From Gonocerus acuteangulatus (taxonomy: Eukaryota > Arthropoda > Insecta > Hemiptera > Coreidae): a stretch of DNA of 64,000 bases. The DNA lies in the NCBI GenBank assembly GCA_946811695.1, contig OX328123.1, positions 117,745,102-117,809,101 of the forward strand, read 5' to 3'. A model generated the notes under the pieces. The model saw nothing but the letters and a program-made list of their open reading frames with translations, ran no database searches and had not been told where the DNA came from. A program made the position numbers and the translations under genes. Positions 55,516 to 64,000 of this stretch are shown here, piece after piece (positions within the stretch are counted from its first letter, which is position 1; every line of letters begins with the position of its first letter).

Positions 55516-56803
55516 TTTTAGTGTTCTCCATAGAACGCCATAGAAAAAAAATATATTTGGTCATTAATGTCTTTCATTCTTGTAGGAGTTATAATGCGCT
55601 TCAAGGGAATAGCCAAAATTACAAGTATAACAATCAAACATATCGTTTAGTTGAGCTGGTGGTGACAATGTGTAGCTAAATTAATATTTTAGTAGATACT
55701 TTAATAATAAATATTTGTTTCCAGTTTATTTCTCCGTATCTTATTGATTACAGGTGAAGACTGGAAAACAACCACGGTGTACCTGGGCTGAATGATCTAT
55801 TTTGAAGCCCTAAATAAATAAATAAGTATTATTTTTAATTGAGGTTAATTTCCACTATGATGGCAGCCCTTGAATTACTAGAAATAAAATGTGATTTTGT
55901 CCCTCATAGAGTTTACGCCCTGGTGATGATGGCCCATCCGAGGTAATAATATCCCGAACCACTTGAAACAAAAATTTAAAATTTTGCACGGACAATACGT
56001 TTGGAGTGTAAACACTCGCTAAGTTTTTTTTTTATATTCAAATGTTCTTTTAGGGGGGTTTGAATTATTAAGAAGTTCCTCATCGGCTCAAAAATGTTTC
56101 GATTTTGATAACATTTGGTACAAAAATCTTTCTTCTAATTTAAAAGGTCAAGCTCATTAACCAGTTGAATCCGTTTACTGGAACATGGTTTTTAGAGCGA
56201 AATTTGTGCGAAAGATTCCTTAACGTAGGAAAACGAATGAAACCATTTTTTTAAGCGAGTTCTGTAGCCATTTACCAGAAAAATTGATAGAAATACTTTT
56301 CAAAACTAATTTTCTGTTTGGGTATTCAGAAACGAAGTGTATGGAAAAAAATTGTATGAATGGTGATACAAAGTTTTCGGATCTCAGTCTCATTTTCTAA
56401 AATATCTCGAAAACGGTTGGGAACTCGTAATAAGTGGAAGGCGGCTATTCGAAAGGTTACTAAATTCTCTAGAATAAGATTCTGTTGTAATGTTCGGTGG
56501 GGCGATGTCAATCGAAGAGATAAGTGCTTAAAACTTCAAATTTGTTAGTTTTATTATTTTCAACGTGTATTTGTCTCTGTTTACCTAACTTTTTAAGCGT
56601 TTGCTGTATTATTTATTTTATTTTTTTACTCTCCAACGGAAACAAGCACGGTTACCTCCACATGGTGTTTCCTGGGTAACTTTGAAGTCCGTGCAATAAT
56701 AAGCAGTACAAAATTATGTAGTATCGTTAATTTTGATCATATCTTATTTAACTCAATATAAAAAATACTTATCGGCCGTGGTGAAGCACGGGTATTCAGC
56801 TAG

Positions 56804-58056
56804 TCTACTATATATTTGTCAAATACCACTCACTCACTGACCTATCAACGCCCAGCCCAAACCATTCGACAGAAAAATTTGAAATTTTGCATGGGCATTC
56901 CCTATATAACGTAGGCATTCGCTAAGAAAGGATTTTTTGATATTCGAATTTTTAAGTATTTTTAGAGGGGATTAAATTTTAGTTGGTTATAGCAGGCAAG
57001 CCTAGCTTGCTAGGACGATCACAGAACAGCTTTACCGTACTGTATCTATTTCACAGTATTATCTTTAATTGAGGTTAATTTCAACTATGATGACAGACCT
57101 TGAATTACTAGAAATAAACTGTGATTTTGTCCCTCATAGAATTTACGCCCTGATGATGGTCCATCCGAGGTAATGAAATCCCGAACAACTTGACACAAAA
57201 ATTTGAAATTTTGCTAGGACAATCAGTTTAGAATGTAAACACTCGCTAAAAAAGTTTTTTTTTTTATATTCGAATGTTTAAGAACTTTTGGGGGGGGGGG
57301 GGGGGGGGGGGGTTGAATTATTATGAAGTTTCTCATCGGCTCAAAAAAGGTTTTGATAACATTTGGTACAAAACTCTTTCTTCCATTTAAAAGGTCAAGT
57401 TCATTAATCAGCTGAATCCGTTTACCGGAACGTGGATTTGAGCGAAATAATCGGATTACGCTTACATTTTCGAGTCCATATGCTTGCAGGTTTCGTTATA
57501 TCGGTCCCTTAATGTAGGAAAACGAATGAAACCATTTTTAAAGCAATTTCTGTAACCGTTTACGAGAAAATTTGATAGAAATACTTTTCCAAACGAATTT
57601 TCTGTTTGGGTATTCAGAAGTGGTGATTGGTTTACTTGAAACTTGTACCAGGTATTTGACATTCGTCTAATCTATTTAAACTTTGATATAGTTTGGTGGT
57701 AATAAGTATATGGAAAAAAATTGTATTAATGGTGATACAAAGTTTTTGGATCCCAGTATATTTTCTAAAATATCTCGAAAACGGTTTGGAAATCGTAGTA
57801 AGTGGAAGCCGGATATTCGAAAGGTTACTAAATTCTCTACAAAAAAGGTTCTGTTGTAACGACCGGTGGGGCGATGTCAGTCGAACAACAATGCAACAAG
57901 CACGGTTACCTCCACATGGTGTTTCCTGGGTAACTTTGAAGTCCGTGCAATAATAAGCTGTACAAAATTATGTAGTAGCTCTAATTTTGATCGTACCTTA
58001 TTTAACGCAATATAAAAACTACTTATCAGCCGTGGTGAAGCACGGGTAGTCAGCTA
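56804..58056 (+). mobile_element. second Helitron, head-to-tail
   Basis: It begins TCTACTATATATTTGTC directly after the CTAG of the first Helitron. It ends with the same hairpin (58030-58044) and CAGCTA, where the final G of CTAG has become T. The body is collinear with the first copy, without the LINE, and includes a G-run at about 57290-57312. Confidence 0.85.
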
Positions 58057-58490
58057 TTATTTTCATATAACAAGGTAAGTTCAAAAGAGCAAAAACTATA
58101 TGTTCGAATTTAAAACCAAAATTTTCCGAATGAGATCGCCCTATCAACAATGGCACTGGAACCGTTTTTGTAGGGATTGTATTAAGCCTTAGAACCAGTT
58201 TCGAGATATTCAGGAAAATCCCAAGAAAAGTCTAGTTATTTCACCTTTTCTTGAATGTGGGATCATTAAAAATGGTATCTTCTGAATACCTACGACAAAC
58301 TACCTGTAAAAAGTGTACCGGGAAGTATTTAAGTGCACAAAAATAATCACTGTTACTTTTTGCGGGTATTTCGCCAAACAAGGCGAGTCGGTAGGTGGAT
58401 TACACTAGTTAACGAATTCTACCTTTCAAATTAGACAGAGTATTTTTGTTCAATTTTCATTAAACTCGGATCATTTCTGAGCCTGCTAGA

Positions 58491-58555
<65 letters not shown>

Positions 58556-59062
58556 GTCGACGCCATAAGCGGGTTTTGTCCCCTGAGGTATGGAGGAAAC
58601 CCGCTGATAAACTAGAATTATACTAAATTGAAGCCTAATTTAAAATTTTTAAAAATATATATAAATTCGGATTCTATCTAATAAGTATAAATCATTATTT
58701 ATTTTATTTTAATTCAGAATAAAGTCTTAAGTTGTTATGATGTGATGCATTCTAGAATCATTCAAAAAAATTCTAAAAAAATTAAAAAGAAATTGGAAGT
58801 TTATCATTCCTCAAAAAAAAGGAGAATGAAGTATAATTAATGCAGACAATAAATTAGGCTTCAATTACCTCCTATTTAATTTTTGCAGGCTACTATGTAG
58901 ATATATTACTTTGATGGAGTTTTGTCAACGCTTGACCCGATAACTACAGCTTTCTCGTCTCTATTTATCTTTAATGTTGCTTTGTTTAAAGAAAAGTAAG
59001 ACAAATTATTTATTTCCTGGCCAAAAACGACCTTATTATTTCAGTGAAATTGTATAAAAAAG

Positions 59063-59096
<34 letters not shown>

Positions 59097-59363
59097 ATCA
59101 GAAGAAAAATAACTCAAAATTTTATTTCAATTTTATTTTTTAAAAAAAAGTGTAAATTACTCACCATATTATTTGATAGTTAACTCTAGATTTGCTTAAA
59201 ATATTCCTTATGATGTAGTAGATCGTGCGACGAATATTCGCCGGTGGAACGAACTCACAACGATTTTGACCGAGCGGCAGCAAGCCGTAGACTGGGGTGC
59301 TCCTGTACGTCTCCACGACCCCCTCTATTTCAGGACTCAGCCGCATATCTCTCTCACTCTCTC

Positions 59364-59407
<44 letters not shown>

Positions 59408-61495
59408 TTACTCTCTCTCACTCTTTCTCCCCCAAGATTTTATCTATCTTCCTATTCATCTATTCAAATAAAAACATCAGTACATGTGCCTTCAAGTTTT
59501 GATTGACGGTCACTAAATTCGATGATAAAATTTCACCCTGACAGTGCAATCTTTTGCCCGATCCCAAATTAGGACTAGACTGCCAAGAATAACGATTCTT
59601 ACAATGTCTGTATAAATGTTAAAGGGTCTATATCATGTTCAAAACTGATTTCAGAGGCTTACTTTTAAAATCTGACCTCTGCGCGCCAGCCTTCTCATGT
59701 AAAAATAGGGCTAGCTGTACGCAAACAATTTTTGTGCTAAACTGACAAAGCAAACTTGACCAGACTAACAAAAATATTCCCGAGGCTTTGGATGACTCAC
59801 AAGTTTTGAGTTGATTAAATACCTTTAAGGAAGGACGGGAACAGGTCCACGACAACCAACTCACTGGCCGTCACCCATCAAAACCGACAACATGGTCAAT
59901 AAGGAGTTTGTCAAAGGATTGCCCGGTCAAGAAACGACACCTCCGCTCAGATCTGACAACTCCGTCACGAGAACGCGCCTTGCCGGAAGGCTTAATCACC
60001 TTGCCGGAGGTCAACGCTGCACCACCTCCCTTTTAATCCTAACCTCGCCTAAACAGATCTTTTTTTGTCCACTCGGATTAAAGCCGCACAGGAAGGAACC
60101 CGTTTTTCATCAATAAAATAGATGCAACCAGTAGTGATGTTGATCTTGCGATTGATCCCGAAGAGGCCTTCTGAGGCGGGTGTCGGTGATGGCAGAGTCA
60201 CCGAAAAAATTATGATGAGACTCACGGACAGAGCTTTGAAGAGTTTTAAGTTTTGTGCAAATGTTTTCAATAAATTACTACAGGAAAATGCAGTACACTC
60301 GGAACGCACACTCTATGTATATCTGAATTTTCATGAAATTATGAATAACTGAATACACTTTTGCCGAGTTGCCTATCAATATTTGACCTCACTTATAGCA
60401 CTAGTATTTATAAAGTGACACAAAATAACTCAAAATAAAACTCAACTGAAAATGTGTCAATCCTGTCTATGTAGCGGGAATGGCATTAAGACAGGAAGAG
60501 TGACACAAGTGCCCACTGGCGTACAAGCTCTGAAGCTAGGTACATACAGTTTTGATGGTTGTTAAAGAGATATTTATCACGGCTTTCATAGTCATAACTG
60601 AAAAACCGAGTTTTGAGTTGTGTCCCTTTAGAAATACTTGTGCGATATGTTAAATTGATCTATAATAATCCAAATGGAGTAGAAATGTGATTATCTTTAT
60701 AGACCTATTTAATAACCGGATTGAGATCTTGGAAAATATAATATCCTAAAAACTGGATTGAAGTCTTAAGAAAATCTAATATTCTAAAAAAAAAAAAAAA
60801 AACAAAAAAAAAAAACGGTTTGAAGTCTTATTAAATCTTATTTTCGCAGTGCTCCTGAACCCTTGAAAGCAGAAATTACACGACCCCGGAAGATTCTGAA
60901 CGGACTAGCGGCTTCAGCACAGCTCCTTAACCCCATATTATAAAGATGTGGCGAAAACGCCTTCCTCGGGCATAATACTGTAATTTTACTATTTTAAGTA
61001 ATAATAGTTATCACAAACTATTATATAAAATCATTAGAACATATTAATATTACTAGCTGTGCCAGCGAATTCGTCCGTGTGGATAGTCTTAGGGTAGCAA
61101 TTTTTGGAAATATCTTTTGGTTTATTTTGTATTATAACCCCTGTCGTTTGGGCATTTAAAAAAAAAAAAAAAAAAAAAAAATGCTTTACAGTAATGCTTC
61201 TCTATACATGATATTAGACGTGGCCATTGGGGATCAAAGCATACAGGCTGCTTCTAGGATTGATAAAACGTGACAGAGCGACATGAAGCTGACCCCTTAG
61301 GGATTGTTAACTCCGGGTGTGCATACAGTGTCTGACAGACAATAGTGAGCGGCTACAATCTAGATGCTTGCTGCTGCCAACATACTTCACTGAAATTTCC
61401 CTCCCGAAACATAATTTAATGGAATGAGTGGATTCTGAGGAATACAAAAATATATTAGATTTATAATTATATTACATATCTATAATAATAATAAA
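58057..61495. other. non-coding DNA with simple repeats
   Basis: It holds an AT array (58493-58551), a hairpin-family copy (AGCGGGTTTTGTCCCC / GGAGGAAACCCGCT, 58568-58603), poly-A tracts near 59067, 60786 and 61160, and a CT/CA array at 59347-59408. No gene is recognised; frames at 59161-59507 are products of the CT array. Confidence 0.5.
59347..59408. repeat. (CT)n(CA)n microsatellite
   Basis: CT dinucleotides passing into CA dinucleotides. Confidence 0.95.
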
Positions 61496-61496
61496 T

Positions 61497-61627
61497 TCGT
61501 AAAAAGTAATTTGGGTCTGGCGTAAACCCCCCTCCTAATGAACCGATTTAGTTTATTTTTACAACATATTTTTGTCTGTAGATGATAACAACGAATACCG
61601 AGTTTATTTTTACAACACATTTTTCTA
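61497..61627. repeat. dispersed unit of the 140-bp repeat family
   Basis: TAATTTGGGTCTGGCGTAAA and CCTCCTAATGAACCGATTTA are inverse matches to the units at 12209-12915, here as about one copy next to a piggyBac-like end. Confidence 0.7.
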
Positions 61628-61910
61628 TTAACCCTCAAACGGTACAGTTGGGGTAAATCTGACCACAGCGAGAGAAAGAACCATTTTTCGTCCTCCTACT
61701 CTTACCCTTTCCTCTGAGACTGTTGAAAACCGTCTGAGCAAGTACCCAGGAGACTGCAGGAGGGTCCACATCAACCTGGTGAGTCACCCTGACTTCCTGT
61801 AGCAATTTTCAGTCAACATTTCATGGTATGGAGTCGGATACGACCCCACAGTACCTTTAATGATATAATATTTTAAATATATTTTAGTTAAAATGACTTT
61901 TAGCTAGAAT

Positions 61911-62063
61911 ATGAAGTTATTCTACACCCCGGGAGAAATCCTAGCAGAGTTAATGAGGCAGGAAGAGGACTCAGAAGGAGATGACAGCGACACATGTGGA
62001 TCCGAAAGTGATGTTGAAGTTCTTCGAATAGTGCCAATGCAGCTGAAGGTAGAACCAAAATAA
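61911..62063 (+). pseudogene. piggyBac transposase N-terminus
   Basis: A 50-codon frame reads FYTPGEILAELMRQEEDSEG, DDSDTCGSESDVEV. An acidic Ser/Asp/Glu-rich N-terminus after an EIxxxL motif is typical of piggyBac family transposases. It stops before the DDD core. Confidence 0.6.
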
Positions 62064-62363
62064 AATCAAAAAGGTTTTTTTTGTGGGATCTTGGACTTTT
62101 CTGCCGTGAATAGTTTTGTAATATATAAATGGAATTCAGGGCTGGACCTTTTTTTGCATTGACGCAACCTTTGATGGAGAAGAGAATGCAAAGCTCACAG
62201 TACATTCCAGGAAAACTTTACTTTTCTCTGTAGAAGATTTTAGAGAAGGATCCGCATGATGTAGCTAACTAATCATAAGAGAAATTCCCGAGATAAAGAA
62301 CAACCGTCAAACGACGACCCTAGAAGATAAAAATCGGATGACCGATCCAAAGAAAAAAAAAAG

Positions 62364-62472
62364 GAAACAAATTTTGTATGATGTGCAACTGTTGCCTTTG
62401 TGGAATCCACAAAGTTGTTAAATGTCCTATTTGTGTTATTAGTAGTTTAGACAAATTAGATATAATAAATTA
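62364..62472 (+). pseudogene. piggyBac transposase C-terminal Cys-rich finger
   Basis: The frame gives KFCMMCNCCLCGIHKVVKCP and ICVISSLDKL, then a stop. CxxC...C..H....C..C is the C-terminal cross-brace finger that binds piggyBac ends. The catalytic domain between this and the N-terminal fragment is gone. Confidence 0.65.
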
Positions 62473-62890
62473 ATCTTTTCAGTAAAAGGATATCAATGAG
62501 TACGAAATTTTCATTAGGTTTTACATGTAATGCATTTTTTATATGTTATGTAATTTTCGTATGTCCTTCCTTTTGAATTTTCTCGACTTCTTTGAGTTTC
62601 TACTAATTTAATTTTCGTTTTACCTGTGTGTACCTGCATCTAATACTCTATGTGCAATTACTAAATGCCAAATATGGTAAGTGATAAGACTGGATATAAG
62701 AATTTATAGACTGAAAGTCATGCAAAGCTTTTTATGTATTACTTATATTTTTTTATATTCAATGAATAAGTTGTCATTTAATCATTAAAAACACTTTCTA
62801 AGAAAATCCCTTTAGTTTTACCCTTTAAAATTCCTTTTTTTTTTTTTTTTCAAGCGGGGTCACATAGACCCCACTGTACCATTTATGTCA

Positions 62891-63217
62891 CGCAGTTTCA
62901 CAGTACTGGTCGAGTACTGTAGATATAAAAACCTGAATAGTTGTTCTCTTTTATATTTGTAATGAACAGCTGAGTCAATGTATAGCAGAAGCTCAGCGCT
63001 CCTAGTGGGAGAAGCAACAACCAACGCCTATGCCGCATAATTCAATTCGAACGTAATACGTATTTTTTTATTTTTTTTTTAATAACTTAATACATTTTTT
63101 TTTCCCATAGAACATAAGTTACAACCTAATAAGAAAGTTGAAAATTATTACCCGACACAAATCACTATGAAATCAGTTGAAAGAGTTGATAATCAGATGA
63201 AAAACATAAACAACTGG
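62891..63217. other. non-coding DNA
   Basis: No recognised feature apart from T-rich runs near 63065-63105. Confidence 0.45.
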
Positions 63218-63454
63218 TAGAGAAGAGCAACGAGATTGACCCTGGAATCAGAAATCTCCACTAATGACAGCCTACCTATACCCAAGTATCTTATAGTGGA
63301 AATAATGGAGGAAGGTAAGAATTTTAACAGTATAAATCCTTTTGTAATCCACAGGTGGATAGCGTCCTTTTCTAAAAACCATAAGGTTAGAAAAGCAGGT
63401 CTGCTATTTATTGAAGCAAATAACACACATGTTGCATCAAAATTATTGGAATAA
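63218..63454 (+). pseudogene. LINE ORF1 (Gag-like) N-terminal fragment
   Basis: The frame reads LPIPKYLIVEIMEEGKNFNS, INPFVIHRWIASF, KVRKAGLLFIEANNTHVASK. The PK(Y/F)LI...EGK...xxPFxI...xLLxE pattern is the conserved start of arthropod LINE Gag proteins in which the ORF1 has an RRM-like fold. It ends at a stop after 79 codons, and no zinc knuckles follow. Confidence 0.6.
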
Positions 63455-63719
63455 AAATATTTCAGCTCAATTAACATAACCTTAACACCACATCCGGTGT
63501 CTTCTATTGCCGTGACATTGCCATGGGCGTATATAGAAAATAATTTCGGGAGGGGCTGGGAAAATTTGGGGGGCTGAGACCATTTGCGGGTAATGGAATA
63601 CTAATAATTTAGAACTTGAAATAGTTTTAACCAACTAAAACGTTATTACACACAAAATAAAATATTTATTATTAACTAAGTGATATTATTTAATTTATTT
63701 TTAACGGTTTATACATTTT

Positions 63720-63776
63720 AGCGCGGTTCCTCCCCCCCCCATATGGAGGAACCCCGCTTATAAGGTTGATCTCATG
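63720..63776. repeat. hairpin-family repeat
   Basis: TAGCGCGGTTCCTCC pairs with GGAGGAACCCCGCTTA around an ATAT-containing loop, followed by AGGTTGATCTCATG. The family sequence is broken at this point by a hAT-like end. Confidence 0.8.
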
Positions 63777-64000
63777 CAGAGTTGGGCAAACGTTAGCGCG
63801 CGCTAAAAGCTGATACCTCTCCGCTAATTTAGCGAAACTGTAGAAAGCCAGCGCTAATAATTAGCGGTTAGCGGCGGCAGTGCGCTAACCGCTAATCTAT
63901 TTATGAAATATTTTGTCACCTCAAAGTTCACTTCCGGTCTGCTCTGAGCAACCTCACTCCTGTTCCACTTCCGCTTCAATCTACAGGATTTCCGATCACA
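63777..64000 (+). mobile_element. left end of a hAT-like element, runs off the window
   Basis: It starts CAGAGTTGGGCAAACGTTAG, very like the CAGAGATGGG end of the MITE at 3781. It is followed by clustered TTAGCG/CGCTAA motifs in both orientations, typical of hAT subterminal repeats. The insertion interrupts the hairpin-family repeat. The right end lies beyond the window. Confidence 0.6.

Larger units (their letters stand above)
54585..55825 (+). mobile_element. 5'-truncated LINE inside Helitron
   Basis: AGTATTATTTTT lies on both sides (about 54573-54584 and 55826-55837), a target duplication. The 5' edge is CTGCGCATAGGGCACACAAG. The 3' end is CCCTAAATAAATAAAT. The middle is 3' UTR with a nested TIR element at about 54883-55515. 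Confidence 0.8.
54297..56803 (+). mobile_element. Helitron (non-autonomous), interrupted by a LINE
   Basis: It starts A|TCTACTATATATTGG and ends with the hairpin CCGTG-GTGAAG-CACGG (56776-56791), then GTATTCAG and CTAG. A TC start, a 3' hairpin about 10 bp from a CTRR end and no target duplication are the Helitron hallmarks. No Rep/helicase is encoded. A 1.24-kb LINE fragment is inserted at about 54585. Removing it gives a body collinear with the second Helitron. Confidence 0.85.
61632..62890 (+). mobile_element. internally deleted piggyBac-like element
   Basis: A TTAA (61628-61631) precedes CCCTCAAACGGTACAGTTGG. Near 62850-62885 the inverted GGTACAGTGGGGTCTATGTG is found, and a further inverted copy, with TTAA, lies at 61835-61860. 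Between them are the first 50 codons and the C-terminal finger of a piggyBac transposase, with the catalytic middle deleted. The right TTAA is not preserved, so the outer boundary is approximate. Confidence 0.65.

Noticed and set aside
59161..59507. Frames around the CT/CA array on both strands
   Set aside because: Low-complexity translations of a microsatellite.

Overview
The window looks like intergenic and intronic DNA of an animal, most likely an arthropod. It is AT-rich, full of (AT)n arrays and poly-A tracts, and holds Jockey-type LINEs, Penelope-like elements (PLEs), tRNA- and 5S-derived SINEs, Helitrons and hAT/Tc1/piggyBac/Transib DNA transposons. Nothing here is bacterial. I cannot name the species. 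Almost all the coding capacity belongs to mobile elements; the only convincing host gene is a split potassium-channel-like gene on the minus strand.

Layout. 0.8-1.8 kb: 5'-truncated LINE with an RNase H domain. 2.2-13.2 kb: nested DNA transposons, including an intact hAT transposase ORF, a fold-back Tc1-like element, a hAT MITE inside it with a perfect 8-bp target duplication, and a 4.3-kb inverted-repeat structure with tandem repeats. 13.3-14.4 kb: rearranged PLE with a hammerhead-ribozyme core. 14.5-19.4 kb: full-length Jockey LINE with two intact ORFs and a perfect 13-bp target duplication. 20.4-20.6 kb: 5S rRNA-derived SINE. 21.57-21.82 kb and 38.42-38.65 kb: two minus-strand exons with matching splice phases, probably one K2P channel gene whose intron of about 16.6 kb is filled with transposons. 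27.7-29.5 kb: recurrent transposase-like ORF with one in-frame stop. 30-32.7 kb: LINE and PLE remnants plus a second hammerhead motif. 35.7-36.8 kb: a Transib-type element inserted in a SINE, with RAG-signal-like ends. 37.0-37.8 kb: 48-bp minisatellite. 44.8-49.0 kb: LINE folded into a 1.23-kb inverted duplication. 54.3-58.06 kb: two Helitrons head-to-tail, the first interrupted by a LINE. 61.6-62.9 kb: internally deleted piggyBac. 63.2-64 kb: LINE ORF1 fragment and the start of another hAT element.

How it fits together. The order of nesting can be read directly: SINE before Transib; Tc1-like before hAT MITE; Helitron before LINE. The youngest insertions appear to be the Jockey copy and the folded LINE, whose arms look near-identical. 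The most unusual signals are the Transib ends with heptamer/nonamer spacings of 23 and 13, the hammerhead cores beside the PLE fragments, and the SINE tail module shared between tRNA-headed and 5S-headed copies.
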